DNA of 64,000 bases from Roseateles oligotrophus. GTDB taxonomy: Bacteria > Pseudomonadota > Gammaproteobacteria > Burkholderiales > Burkholderiaceae_C. A program made the translations under genes and the position numbers. Under the pieces are notes generated by a model. That model made no database searches. It worked only from the letters and a program-made list of their open reading frames with translations, and was not told the DNA's origin. The stretch covers positions 1-64,000 of the forward strand of contig NZ_JAJIRN010000005.1 in the NCBI RefSeq assembly GCF_025717515.1, written 5' to 3'. The number at the start of each line of letters is the position of its first letter. Within the stretch, counting starts at the first letter, position 1. Positions 51,748-60,973 of this stretch are shown here, piece by piece.

Positions 51748-52800
51748 ATGTTTAAACGTACTTTGGTTTCTTTGGCTGCAGTTGCTGCCACGTTTGTTGG
51801 TGGGTCTGCTTCGGCAGCTGTGTCGTTTGCCATGGGCGCTGGTGGCAGCAACATTTCTTTCACCGATATGGTCTGGCAGGCTGGTAACGCTGTGATCATT
51901 GACGCACAGTCAACGATGGCAAATCGGACCTTTGTGCCGATTGGGACAAACCCTGATGGCAGTACAAAATATGGCCAATTGCTGCATACGGTGGCTCAGG
52001 CTAGGTTGTCGGCTTTTACGCTCACTGATGGCTCAAACGCTTCGTATTCGGGTCAGCGCGAAATTACCTATCAAGCAGACTTCTGGGAAGTGGCCACGGG
52101 TATCGGCACGGCTAGCGCTGCGTTTTCGCTGGCGCCAGCGAGTTTGGGATTGAAAAGCACGATCAATTTTTACTACCAGGACGCAACAACGGGTCCTGGT
52201 TTGGGATTTTACGGCAACAACAACACTGGGGCTAACTATGGCACTGAAGGTGGCGCCACTCTGATTCTTTCGGGTGATCTGACCCGTTTGGATGGCTCGT
52301 TTAACGACACGACCATCGCAAATGGTTCCCCGCTGACGAATTTGGATACCAGTGCCGGCAATGATACTGCTCCTGGCACTAAGACACATCAAGGTACTGG
52401 TAATAATAATATCGATGTTGATGTTACGTATCAGAATAACGCATTCTTTTTGAGTAATGTGTCTGGTTTGACCTTGGATATGAATCAGAATGTGGGCGTC
52501 GGCGCTCCTTTTAATGTTGGTAACCCTTGGTCCCAGGTTGTTGGCCATGTTCCTCGTTTCACACTCGAGGCTGGCAACAAGCGGGTTAATATGTCGACTG
52601 GTTCCTCAACGACTGGCCCTTGTAATTTGGGTGGCCAGACTCAGGCTGGTGTGACAACTTTAGGGCATTGCGACATCTTGTTGCAAACTACCGGTTTGAC
52701 CTCGTTTGTAGCTGCTGTGCCTGAGCCAGGTTCGCTGGCTTTGGTTGGTTTCGCTTTGGCCGGTGTTGGCTTTACAGCGCGTCGTCGTAAGGCTGCCTAA
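51748..52800 (+). CDS. PEP-CTERM sorting-domain protein (exosortase substrate)
   Basis: 350 residues from ATG 51748, with TTAGGAG eight bases upstream. A signal peptide (LVSLAAVAATFVGGSASA) is followed by a Gly/Asn/Thr-rich beta protein of about 290 residues without a known domain (TGPGLGFYGNNNTGANYG is typical). The C-terminus is a complete PEP-CTERM signal: VPEPGSLALVGFALAGVG then FTARRRKAA, that is the PEP motif, a membrane helix and an arginine cluster. XrtA should cleave there and attach or release it with the exopolysaccharide. Its sigma-54 promoter ties it to PrsK/PrsR. Confidence 0.95.
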   Translation: MFKRTLVSLAAVAATFVGGSASAAVSFAMGAGGSNISFTDMVWQAGNAVIIDAQSTMANRTFVPIGTNPDGSTKYGQLLHTVAQARLSAFTLTDGSNASYSGQREITYQADFWEVATGIGTASAAFSLAPASLGLKSTINFYYQDATTGPGLGFYGNNNTGANYGTEGGATLILSGDLTRLDGSFNDTTIANGSPLTNLDTSAGNDTAPGTKTHQGTGNNNIDVDVTYQNNAFFLSNVSGLTLDMNQNVGVGAPFNVGNPWSQVVGHVPRFTLEAGNKRVNMSTGSSTTGPCNLGGQTQAGVTTLGHCDILLQTTGLTSFVAAVPEPGSLALVGFALAGVGFTARRRKAA

Positions 52801-52852
52801 GAAGGCTTCGTTGCTTGCATACGGGTGGTAATTCGCTCGTTTGACGGAACTT

Positions 52853-52886
52853 AGGGAGAAGGGGCAAATGCCCCTTCTCCCTTTTT
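52853..52886 (+). terminator. Terminator of the PEP-CTERM gene
   Basis: GGGAGAAGGGGC (52854-52865), loop AAAT, GCCCCTTCTCCC (52870-52881), then five T residues: a 12-bp perfect GC-rich stem. Confidence 0.93.
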
Positions 52887-53047
52887 ACGTTGAACTGAAG
52901 TCCTGGTTGCAATAAACAGGGCGCTATGTCCGCCATGAAGTCATGCTGCCCTGCGACCGCTGGCGCTTGGAAGCGGTTCTATGGCAAATATCAAGTCGTG
53001 ACTTTGCCCGCTTGGTCAAGCGCAGCATTTTGGATTCCCTGAGAACT

Positions 53048-53515
53048 ATGAAGCAACTGAACACGCAAGTGGACGTCAATGCCCCAATCTCGCAGGTCTG
53101 GGAGGCTTTGCTTGATCTGTCTAAATACGGAGAATGGAATCCATTTATCTATCAAGTCGACGGGTCATGCCGATTGAATGAAGTGGTGACGGTGCACATG
53201 CATATTTCCGGCAAGGGTTTCCAGCAGTACCGTGTCAAGCTTACGAAGATTGATGAGGCAGCAAAAGCTTTTTACTGGCTCGGCCATTTTCATGTGCGTG
53301 GATTGATCGATGGCGATCATCGTTTCGAGTTGCTCAGGCTACCGGACGGGCGAACCCGTGTGCGCCAGTACGAACTATTCCGCGGTATCTTGGTGCCGCT
53401 AGTCTGGAATAGCTATATCGTGCGCCATCTGTTGCCTTGTTTTGAGGCGTTAAATGAGAATTTGAAGGCCTGGTGCGAACATGCGCCACTGCCACATGCG
53501 CTAGCCAGACCTTAA
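53048..53515 (+). CDS. SRPBCC-family (START/polyketide cyclase-like) protein
   Basis: 155 residues from ATG 53048; upstream codons to 52943 in the same frame lack conservation with this fold. The helix-grip fold begins MKQLNTQVDVNAPISQVWEAL, then SKYGEWNPFIYQVDG and GHFHVRGLIDGDHRFELLRL, and ends with the long helix IVRHLLPCFEALNENLKAW. Members bind hydrophobic ligands or act as cyclases and transfer proteins. It stands just before the convergent GMC oxidoreductase; a shared lipid- or polyketide-like substrate is possible but unproven. Confidence 0.88.
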   Translation: MKQLNTQVDVNAPISQVWEALLDLSKYGEWNPFIYQVDGSCRLNEVVTVHMHISGKGFQQYRVKLTKIDEAAKAFYWLGHFHVRGLIDGDHRFELLRLPDGRTRVRQYELFRGILVPLVWNSYIVRHLLPCFEALNENLKAWCEHAPLPHALARP

Positions 53516-53545
53516 GGTGGCCAGGCGGCGCGCTGCAATTTTTTG

Positions 53546-55228
53546 TCAAACGGTAGGTGCGGTCTGGCTGCCGGTCAAAAGGTGTGCGACCCGCAAGGCG
53601 TTTGCGGCGATGGTGAGTGACGGGTTGGTGCCGCCGCTGGACGGGAAGAACGAAGCATCAACCACAAACAGATTATCTAAACCGTGAGCCCGGTTGCTAG
53701 CATCCAACACACTATCTTGCTCGGAATTGCCGAAGCGAAGCGTGCCGCAGACATGGGCCAATCTCTGATTGTTGTTGGCCTGCTTGAGCAGGCGGTAGGG
53801 CATGGATTTGAAGCTTGTAGCGAGCAAGCGGCGCCATTCAGCCACTCGGCGCAGTTCGTGTGGCTTCAGTTGGTACTGGATCTGTAAGGTGCCATCGGAC
53901 GAAGTGGTGATTCGATTGTCTGAGTAGGGCAGGTCTTCCATTGTCGAGGCCAGGATCAAGCTGTGTTGCTCCAAACCTGTCAGAGTTGACCTGAGCAAGG
54001 GCTTGGCAAGCGCGACGAGGGGCGCCGCTGCAGCGAAGGGGCTGTGTCGTATATCGTCGAGCAGGGATGCAAATAGCATGCGAACAGGCGGCAGGCGACC
54101 GAAGGACTGGACTGACCCGAGTTTGCGGCCAGTACTATCTGAATAGAAATCATTGAATGCCAGGACTTTCTGGCTATTGTTGGCGTCTGCGTCAGCCAAG
54201 TCTGGCGGGGTAATGGCATAGAGATCAATGCAATGCCGCATCAGATTGCGTCCGACCAGCCCCGACTTATTTGCTAAACCTGAGGGCCATTCGGGGGAGC
54301 TGGAGTCTAGTAGCAGTGCCGGAGACGACATGGCCCCCGCCGCCAGTGCAACGATATCGCCACGCAGCGTGCGCGTACTGCCATCAGGCAGTTTGCAGAC
54401 TACCCCGGTAACCCGAGTGTTTGAGGCTTCCAGTCGCGTAACGCGGCAGTTGGCCAATAGTTGGGCGGCATGCTTGGACAATGCGGGCGTGATGCATATT
54501 CGGGCGCTGTCGTTCTTGCATGCGCGCGGGCAAAGATAGCCCTGGCAAGATTGGCAGCCGGGAACGAAGTCACAGGCCATTGGCAAGCGATAGGGGCTAA
54601 GGCCTGCAGCAGAAAGCCGCGCTTTCAGCCATTCATGCCCTGCAGACAGTGGTGGGGCCGAAGGTAATGGGCTTCTTTGCTCAAAGTTTGCTCGCAATGT
54701 ATCAATTGCGCCGCGCACGCGGTAGAGCGACTCCGCCTCGGAATACCAAGGTCCTAGTTCCTCGTAACTTATTGGCCATGCCTCAGGCAAGGTGTTGTTA
54801 GCTGCATTTGGGAAATTTTTTCGAGGCTCAAAATCGCTGGGGAAAAAACGCTCCATGGCCATCCCGTACAAGGCACTTGATCCGCCGACACCGGACCCAA
54901 TAAAGGGCAAGAAACGATGGGTGTGCTTTGGGCCAACATCGTCGAGGGCGTCGATACATCGTCCACCGCGCTGCAGTAGATTTAAATCTGCGGGCTTATG
55001 GCTTGCGATCGCATTGGACATCGATTCTTCAGGATAGCCCCCAACCAGCGACGGACTGGTTATAACTGGGTCTGACTGGAAAGCTGGCCCGCGCTCGCAG
55101 AACAGTACGCGACGGCCGGCTTGGGCCATGGCTAGGCCGAAAGTTCCACCGCCAATGCCGGTACCAACCACGATCACATCCCATGTTTGGTTAGCAGCGT
55201 CATCAAGTGAGATCAGTCCCGTGCTCAT
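53546..55228 (-). CDS. GMC-family FAD oxidoreductase
   Basis: 560 residues. The ADP-binding start VIVVGTGIGGGTFGLAMAQAG (cut) is followed by FAD contacts in GSGVGGSSALYGMAMERF and, at the C-terminus, GTLRFGNSEQDSVLDASNRA and VVDASFFPSSGGTNPSLT. This resembles cholesterol oxidase/choline dehydrogenase relatives. A cysteine cluster CDFVPGCQSCQGYLCPRACK around 225-245 is typical of the subgroup with C-x2-C-x4-C and may bind a metal or an Fe-S centre. The substrate is not known. Same strand as the nitroreductase-like gene 89 bases upstream. Confidence 0.9.
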   Translation of the reverse strand: MSTGLISLDDAANQTWDVIVVGTGIGGGTFGLAMAQAGRRVLFCERGPAFQSDPVITSPSLVGGYPEESMSNAIASHKPADLNLLQRGGRCIDALDDVGPKHTHRFLPFIGSGVGGSSALYGMAMERFFPSDFEPRKNFPNAANNTLPEAWPISYEELGPWYSEAESLYRVRGAIDTLRANFEQRSPLPSAPPLSAGHEWLKARLSAAGLSPYRLPMACDFVPGCQSCQGYLCPRACKNDSARICITPALSKHAAQLLANCRVTRLEASNTRVTGVVCKLPDGSTRTLRGDIVALAAGAMSSPALLLDSSSPEWPSGLANKSGLVGRNLMRHCIDLYAITPPDLADADANNSQKVLAFNDFYSDSTGRKLGSVQSFGRLPPVRMLFASLLDDIRHSPFAAAAPLVALAKPLLRSTLTGLEQHSLILASTMEDLPYSDNRITTSSDGTLQIQYQLKPHELRRVAEWRRLLATSFKSMPYRLLKQANNNQRLAHVCGTLRFGNSEQDSVLDASNRAHGLDNLFVVDASFFPSSGGTNPSLTIAANALRVAHLLTGSQTAPTV

Positions 55229-55317
55229 CAGTAAAACCCTGTCTGTTTGCTCGAGTCGAAGCTTTCAAGTGAGTGCTTTAGCAAGTGGAACTCCAATCTT
55301 GGTATGCGGGGGGGATT

Positions 55318-56403
55318 TCACTCAAGTGTCGAGTGCATGAGCAATTCTTCGAGTGGCCGCCTCACCGAGCGCGCGGTCGGTGGCTTGCCTGCACCGACTC
55401 GTCCCATGAAGACGGTACAAGCGGCCGCCGGCTCCCCAACTAAATTGTCCATCTGGTCGCGTACTTGAGTCGCCATGGCCAAATGCTTGGGGTCGGCAGC
55501 AAACCGCAGACCTTCTCTCGCGTACCTGCTGAAGACGAGGGGGGTCACTTCGGGTTGCAGCATCAAGCCCAGATGAGTGGCCGTCAGCCAGAAACGCTGC
55601 ATGGCTCGGCCTGCGGCGACGTAGTCATCGATCGTGCGCGCGGGGGCCGTCGCCTTCAGAAAAAAATGTGCGGCGCAGGCGACGCTGGGAATGAAATCGA
55701 GTTGAATTCTCGGTGTCCAGGTGCCAGCGAGATACCGGTTGAAAATCTCAACCCGCGACCAGCTGTGCATGACAAAGCGCATCAAACGGGTCGTCAATGG
55801 GTCGGTGCCCAGGGCTTGATCCGGCACGCGGTCAATGCTGAATTGAGCATTCCATTCGATGATCTGCTTGTGAACCAGATAAGCCTCTGGCATGACGAGC
55901 CTTAACTTTGCCGAATGAAACAGCATTTTTGCGGTGCGCAGGCGTTCACCAAGGCTTGCAAGCCAGGTGACGGTGAATCCTTCGCCCATGCAAGTCTCTA
56001 ATCTGCTTCGCTCGTCATCGCTTAAGGCGCGTGTTTGCAAGGGCCGGCGCTGCACGCTACGGCGCTTGATGCTGTCCACCAATGGGTCTCGGATGATGGA
56101 AGAATCGACGCTGAATCTCAAGTCGAACCATGGTTTGGTGTCGGCGTTTTCAAGCCGGCGGGTCGTAGACAGGCGGAGTCCGTGTGCGCTGGCCGCAATC
56201 GAGACAGTTTCAATTAGGCCGCCTATGGCGATTTGGCTCGGGTGACCATCCAAATCGTAGACGCAATGATCTCGGGTATCGAAGCCATGAACGATGACAT
56301 GCAGTGGGTCAATAATTTCGAATCGCCAAGGTTGAGTGTTGTCGCCACTTGGCGCCCAGCGCGCTAGGTCGAGGATTTGTCTGACGATTTCTGTCGTGCT
56401 CAT
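55318..56403 (-). CDS. Acg/MoeY-type nitroreductase-fold protein
   Basis: 361 residues. The nitroreductase fold starts ILDLARWAPSGDNTQPWRFE, where A-P-S-x-x-N-x-Q-P-W is the family's flavin grip, and continues with a duplicated or extended second half (GRAMQRFWLTATHLGLMLQPEV). This long form matches Acg-like proteins, in which the FMN pocket is often covered, and the C-terminal half of mycobacterial MoeY, where it is fused to a ThiF-like domain. The divergent gene next to it encodes exactly that ThiF-like domain. Reaction unknown. Confidence 0.85.
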   Translation of the reverse strand: MSTTEIVRQILDLARWAPSGDNTQPWRFEIIDPLHVIVHGFDTRDHCVYDLDGHPSQIAIGGLIETVSIAASAHGLRLSTTRRLENADTKPWFDLRFSVDSSIIRDPLVDSIKRRSVQRRPLQTRALSDDERSRLETCMGEGFTVTWLASLGERLRTAKMLFHSAKLRLVMPEAYLVHKQIIEWNAQFSIDRVPDQALGTDPLTTRLMRFVMHSWSRVEIFNRYLAGTWTPRIQLDFIPSVACAAHFFLKATAPARTIDDYVAAGRAMQRFWLTATHLGLMLQPEVTPLVFSRYAREGLRFAADPKHLAMATQVRDQMDNLVGEPAAACTVFMGRVGAGKPPTARSVRRPLEELLMHSTLE

Positions 56404-56511
56404 TCGGGCGACTTTCGGTATTGTTGAGGCTGAGGCATCTGGGCTGCTTGATCGGCAGGGCGGCGATGGGGTGGGGCAGTTCTAGCTTGGTTTACCCGCT
56501 TCGCTTGCGGC

Positions 56512-57426
56512 ATGATGCGTGTAGTTGTGATTTTTGCTGCTCAAACAAAGGGTGTGATTTTGGATGCAAACACGAATTTTGATTATGACCGTGCATTTTC
56601 AAGAAATATCGGTTGGGTCACCGCAGCCGAGCAAGAAAAACTGCGCGGTGCGCGAGTAGCCATTGCGGGTCTAGGCGGTGTGGGCGGCGCGCACCTGCTA
56701 ACTCTGGCTCGGCTCGGCGTCGGTAACTTCAATATCGCCGATTTTGATGATTTTGAGGTGCATAACTTCAATCGGCAGGTTGGGGCATTTATGTCTACGC
56801 TGGGCCGCCCCAAGGCAGTGGTGTTGAAGGAGCAAGCGCTGGATATCAACCCCGAGGCGGATGTTCGGGCCTTTGGCGACGGCGTAACGGCCGCGAATCT
56901 CGACGAGTTCCTGCGGGATGTAGATGTTTATGTCGACGGCATAGATTTCTTCGCGATCGAGGCGCGGCGCATGCTGTTTCGGGCTTGCCATGAGCGTGGC
57001 ATTCCGGCGTTGACCGCGGCTCCTTTGGGCATGGGCGTGTCATTTCTGTACTTTCGCCCCGGGGGTATGAGCTTCGAGCAATATTTCCGCGTTGAGGGTC
57101 GCAGCCAACAGGAGCAATATGCACGCTTCATCGCGGGGTTGTCACCGTCTGCCTTGCACCGGGGCTATTTGGTTGCGCCGGAGGCGGTGAATTTCAAGGA
57201 AAAACGAGGTCCTTCCACCATGATGTCTTGCGATTTGTGCGCGGGGGTGATGGGCACTTCGGTGTTGAAGGTGCTGCTGAATCGGGGCTCGCTTCGTGCC
57301 GCACCTTGGGCAATGCAGTTCGACGCCTACAAGCAAAAACTCAGTTTTACATGGCGCCCGTTTGGCAATGCGAATCCGCTGCAGCAGCTATTGATGGCCT
57401 TGATTCGGCCGATGCTGAAAGGCTGA
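56512..57426 (+). CDS. ThiF/MoeB/HesA-family E1-like adenylyltransferase
   Basis: 304 residues; ATG 56512 (a TTG at 56560 would also keep the domain). The E1 fold has the ATP-binding AGLGGVGGAHLLTLARLGVG and the Asp/Arg signature ADFDDFEVHNFNRQVGAF, with KAVVLKEQALDINP after it. DGIDFFAIEARRMLFRACHE and the MSCDLCAG pair complete it. Such enzymes adenylate the C-terminal glycine of a ubiquitin-like or sulfur-carrier protein, but no such carrier is seen nearby. It diverges from the nitroreductase-like gene by 108 bases, so the pair corresponds to a split MoeY. Confidence 0.9.
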   Translation: MMRVVVIFAAQTKGVILDANTNFDYDRAFSRNIGWVTAAEQEKLRGARVAIAGLGGVGGAHLLTLARLGVGNFNIADFDDFEVHNFNRQVGAFMSTLGRPKAVVLKEQALDINPEADVRAFGDGVTAANLDEFLRDVDVYVDGIDFFAIEARRMLFRACHERGIPALTAAPLGMGVSFLYFRPGGMSFEQYFRVEGRSQQEQYARFIAGLSPSALHRGYLVAPEAVNFKEKRGPSTMMSCDLCAGVMGTSVLKVLLNRGSLRAAPWAMQFDAYKQKLSFTWRPFGNANPLQQLLMALIRPMLKG

Positions 57427-57650
57427 ACTTTTGAGTTCCTTTTTGGGTGGCTCGCCGGCGCGTAGCCAAGTTGGCAAATATTCACGTCTCACCCGCATTT
57501 CTCGCCAATCCCCCTCAATTGAGGCGGCTAATATGCCGATGCTTTGTGGCATGATCCAGCCGCGCTTGAAGGGGCGGCTTATGGCGTTTTTCCGCGTGCA
57601 TATGGCTCCGGCCCGAAGCGCCAGAATTTATTGACAATTGAGGAGTTGCC

Positions 57651-58286
57651 TTGAACAAGAGCATTCGTTTTATCTCGCAAAAGCTAGGCTTTGCCCTGTG
57701 TGCGGTAGCCGTGGTTTTGCTGCAAGGCTGTGCCAGTTCCTCAGCTAAGTTCCCGCCGGCGCCAACCGCCGCCGCCGCTCAAGACTACAGCTACATCGTC
57801 GGTGCCGGCGACAACATCAACATCATCGTCTGGCGCAATCCGGAGTTGTCGATGTCGGTGCCGGTGCGGCCTGATGGAAAGATCGCGACACCCTTGATCG
57901 ACGAGTTGGTGGCGCAGGGCAAGAATCCGATCGAATTGGCGCGGGAAATCGAAAAACAACTCGGCAAATATGTTCGTGACCCGGTGGTGACGGTCATCGT
58001 TACGGGTTTTGTCGGCCCCTATAGCGAGCAAATTCGCGTGATCGGCGAGGCAGCCAAGCCGCAGGCGCTGCCGTACAAGCTCAATATGACCATCTTGGAT
58101 GTGATGATCGCGGTGGGGGGCTTGACCGACTTCGCAGCCGGCAACGACGCAACGATTCTTCGCTCATCCGACGGTGGTAAGCAGTACACCGTGCGCTTGA
58201 AGGATTTGATCAAGCGAGGTGATGTTTCTGCCAATGTTGAAATGCGTCCGGGCGATGTGTTGATCATTCCGCAGAGCTTCTTCTGA
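57651..58286 (+). CDS. Wza-like polysaccharide export lipoprotein (XrtA type)
   Basis: 211 residues from TTG 57651, with GAGGAG seven bases upstream. The signal peptide and lipobox VLLQGCASSSAKF make it an outer-membrane lipoprotein. The polysaccharide export domain (about 45-130) has YIVGAGDNINIIVWRNPELS and VPVRPDGKIATPLIDELVAQG, followed by a SLBB-type domain (GEAAKPQALPYKLNMTILDV cut, ending MRPGDVLIIPQSFF). It is the short form used by PEP-CTERM loci, without the large Wza barrel. First gene of the export operon. Confidence 0.94.
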   Translation: MNKSIRFISQKLGFALCAVAVVLLQGCASSSAKFPPAPTAAAAQDYSYIVGAGDNINIIVWRNPELSMSVPVRPDGKIATPLIDELVAQGKNPIELAREIEKQLGKYVRDPVVTVIVTGFVGPYSEQIRVIGEAAKPQALPYKLNMTILDVMIAVGGLTDFAAGNDATILRSSDGGKQYTVRLKDLIKRGDVSANVEMRPGDVLIIPQSFF

Positions 58287-58401
58287 TTCGATTTTCCGCT
58301 GAATGCCGTATTGCTTGCCTCGCAAGTTCGCGCCCTAAGAACCTACTATTTTGTTGGCAATCTGAATCTTGATTGCCTGAACCTCACGAGATCACCCACA
58401 G

Positions 58402-59982
58402 ATGGATTTACTGATTGCCCAGGCTCTTGCCATTGCCAAGCGAAGTTGGAAATACCGATGGCCAGGTTTGGCGATTGCTTGGCTACTTGGCATCGTCGGG
58501 TCGGTGGTGGTGATGGTGTTGCCTGACCGCTATGAGGCCAGCGCGCGGATATTTGTCGATACGCAATCGATTTTGAAGCCCTTGATGTCGGGGTTGGCGA
58601 TTCAGCCGAATATTGAACAGCAAGTGGTGATGTTGAGCCGCACCTTGATCAGCCGCCCCAATGTTGAAAAACTGGTGCGTATGGCCGATCTGGATTTGAA
58701 GAATCAATCCAAGGCGCAGCAAGAGGCGTTGATCGAAACGGTGACCAAGAATCTATCGATTCAAAGCACGGCCCGTGACAACCTCTATACCTTGTCATAC
58801 CGGGACTCAGACAAGGAAAGCGCCAAGCGGGTGGTGCAATCCTTTGTATCTATCTTCGTGGAGTCGAGCCTCGGTTCGAGTCGTAAAGATACGGCTACAG
58901 CGGCGACCTTCATTAACGAACAGATCAAAAATTACGAGGGCAAGCTGGAAGAGGCCGAGGGTCGCCTGAAGGAGTTCCGCCTGCGCAATCTCCAAACCAT
59001 GAATGCAGACGGCAAGGATTCGGCTTCGCGTCTGCGCGAGATGAGTGCCGAGTTGGACCGTGCTCGGCTTGAGTATCGGGAGGCCGTCAATGGCCGGGAT
59101 GCGGCCAAGGCGCAATTGGACGCGGAGCGCAAGGGCGTTTCGAGCACCACGCAGAGCTTGCTGCAAGAGTCGGCAATGAATTTGTCAACACCGGAATTGG
59201 ATGCGCGTTTGGATGCGCAAAGGCGCAACTTGGACTCCTTGCTGCAGCGCTATACCGAACAGCATCCGGATGTTATTAGCGCGCGCAAGTCGATTGCCGA
59301 CATCGAGGACGAGAAGCGTTTGAAGGTGAAGGAGTTGCGCAAGGCGGCCTTGGCTTCACCAACTTCGGCGGGTGGGGTGAATGGAAGCATTGCCGCGCAA
59401 GAAATGAGCCGCTTGTTAGCCTCGAGTGAGGTCCAGGTGGCCACTTTGAAAGCGCGGGTCGATGAGTATTCCGCCCGCTATGGGCAGGCCTTGGCGGGAG
59501 TGCGGACCGCGCCTCAGCTTGATGCCGAAGCGGCGCAGCTGAACCGGGATTACGCCATTCACAAGAAGAACTACGAGGACTTGGTGTCTCGGCGCGAGTC
59601 GGCCTCCATGTCGGGCGAACTCGACCTGGCTTCGGGCGTGGCTGACTTCCGCCTGATTGACCCTCCGCGTGTTTCTCCGAAGCCGGTCGCACCGAATCGC
59701 CTCTTGCTGTTGGCGGGTGTGATGGTTGTGTCGCTATTGGCCGGGGTGGCGAGTGCCTTCCTGGTGAGTCTGCTGCGGCCGGTATTTCATGATGCGCTTG
59801 AGCTGCGTGCGAGGATTGAGTTGCCAATACTTGGTGTCGTGACGCGACTGATTTCGGATGCCGAAGTGAAGCGCCAACGCAAGGATCTGCTTCGATTCGG
59901 TGCGGCGTCTGGAAGTTTGGTCGGGCTTTTTGTTTTGGGCCTTTCGGTAATGGCATTTTTGATGACAAGGCAGGTGGCTTGA
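58402..59982 (+). CDS. Polysaccharide chain-length determinant protein (Wzz/EpsF-like, PEP-CTERM locus)
   Basis: 526 residues. The Wzz domain lies at the N-terminus: the first membrane helix (WPGLAIAWLLGIVGSVVVMV) is followed by DRYEASARIFVDTQSILKPL. A long coiled coil in the periplasm (about 170-400, EEAEGRLKEFRLRNLQTMNA cut) is followed by the conserved DFRLIDPPRVSPKPVAPNR and the second membrane helix. A further hydrophobic segment ends the chain (GLFVLGLSVMAFLMT). It forms a complex with the tyrosine kinase encoded one base downstream and sets polymer length. Confidence 0.95.
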   Translation: MDLLIAQALAIAKRSWKYRWPGLAIAWLLGIVGSVVVMVLPDRYEASARIFVDTQSILKPLMSGLAIQPNIEQQVVMLSRTLISRPNVEKLVRMADLDLKNQSKAQQEALIETVTKNLSIQSTARDNLYTLSYRDSDKESAKRVVQSFVSIFVESSLGSSRKDTATAATFINEQIKNYEGKLEEAEGRLKEFRLRNLQTMNADGKDSASRLREMSAELDRARLEYREAVNGRDAAKAQLDAERKGVSSTTQSLLQESAMNLSTPELDARLDAQRRNLDSLLQRYTEQHPDVISARKSIADIEDEKRLKVKELRKAALASPTSAGGVNGSIAAQEMSRLLASSEVQVATLKARVDEYSARYGQALAGVRTAPQLDAEAAQLNRDYAIHKKNYEDLVSRRESASMSGELDLASGVADFRLIDPPRVSPKPVAPNRLLLLAGVMVVSLLAGVASAFLVSLLRPVFHDALELRARIELPILGVVTRLISDAEVKRQRKDLLRFGAASGSLVGLFVLGLSVMAFLMTRQVA

Positions 59983-59983
59983 A

Positions 59984-60973
59984 ATGACTAGCTTGATCGA
60001 ACAAGCCGCCAGAAGACTCGAACAGTTGCGCCAGGCCGGGGTAGTGCTACCCGACGAGCCGGCGGTCAGCGCGCCAGCCACAGCGGCGCTTACATCATTC
60101 GGGGACAAGACCATTCCCGAGGTCGAGTCGGCCCTCAAGGCTGCTGAAACGATTGCGGCCCCGAAAATAGCCGCTGCCGAAACACCTAACTCGTCTTCAA
60201 AGCGTGTCGAGTTGGACTTGGACGCCTTGGCTGCCCAGGGCTACCTCACGCCCAATGCCGAGCGTTCGCAGTTGGCCGACCAATATCGCGTGATCAAGCG
60301 GCCCTTGATCAAAAACGCGATGGGCAAGGGCGCTGCGTCCTTGAATCATGGCAACCTCATCATGGTGACCAGCGCCTTGGCCGGCGAGGGCAAGAGTTTC
60401 ACTTCATTGAACTTGGCTTTGAGCATTGCCGCCGAGTTGGACAACACGGTGATGTTGGTCGATGCCGATGTGGCTCGCCCGTCGATGCTGCGCATGTTGG
60501 GTTTGCCTCAAGGACCGGGCTTGCTCGATGTGCTCGAGCAAAAAATTGATATGGCCGACGTGATGCTGCGGACTAATGTGGATAAGTTGACCTTGCTTCC
60601 CAGCGGAAGCCCGCATCAGCGTGCCACGGAGTTGCTGGCCAGCGATGCGATGATCAAGTTGCTGGACGATATGGCGAGGCGCTATCCAGATCGGATCATT
60701 ATTTTTGACTCGCCGCCCTTGTTGTTGACCACCGAGTCTCGCGTGCTTGCTTCGCATATGGGGCAGATCGTCGTGGTTGTTCGAGCCGAGAGCACGTCTC
60801 AAAGCGCGGTGCAGCAAGCCTTGGCGACGATTGAATCTTGTCCGCTCAAGATGATGTTGTTGAATCAGGCCAGCGGGAATGCATCCGGCAGCTATGGTTA
60901 TGGCACCGGGGCCGGTTACGGTTATGGCTATGGTTATGGCTATGGGGACAGCAGTGAAGCTGCCAAGGGCTGA
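59984..60973 (+). CDS. PEP-CTERM locus tyrosine autokinase (BY-kinase, EpsG-like)
   Basis: 329 residues. A disordered N-terminal region is followed by the P-loop kinase domain. It has Walker A TSALAGEGKSFTSLNLA, Walker A' VMLVDADVARPSML and Walker B DRIIIFDSPPLLLTT. The C-terminus is a Gly/Tyr repeat (SYGYGTGAGYGYGYGY, cut) containing about eight tyrosines, the autophosphorylation cluster of this kinase type. Phosphorylation cycles drive polymerisation together with the chain-length protein. The repeat is matched in DNA by GGTTATGGCTAT units at about 60895-60950. Confidence 0.95.
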   Translation: MTSLIEQAARRLEQLRQAGVVLPDEPAVSAPATAALTSFGDKTIPEVESALKAAETIAAPKIAAAETPNSSSKRVELDLDALAAQGYLTPNAERSQLADQYRVIKRPLIKNAMGKGAASLNHGNLIMVTSALAGEGKSFTSLNLALSIAAELDNTVMLVDADVARPSMLRMLGLPQGPGLLDVLEQKIDMADVMLRTNVDKLTLLPSGSPHQRATELLASDAMIKLLDDMARRYPDRIIIFDSPPLLLTTESRVLASHMGQIVVVVRAESTSQSAVQQALATIESCPLKMMLLNQASGNASGSYGYGTGAGYGYGYGYGYGDSSEAAKG

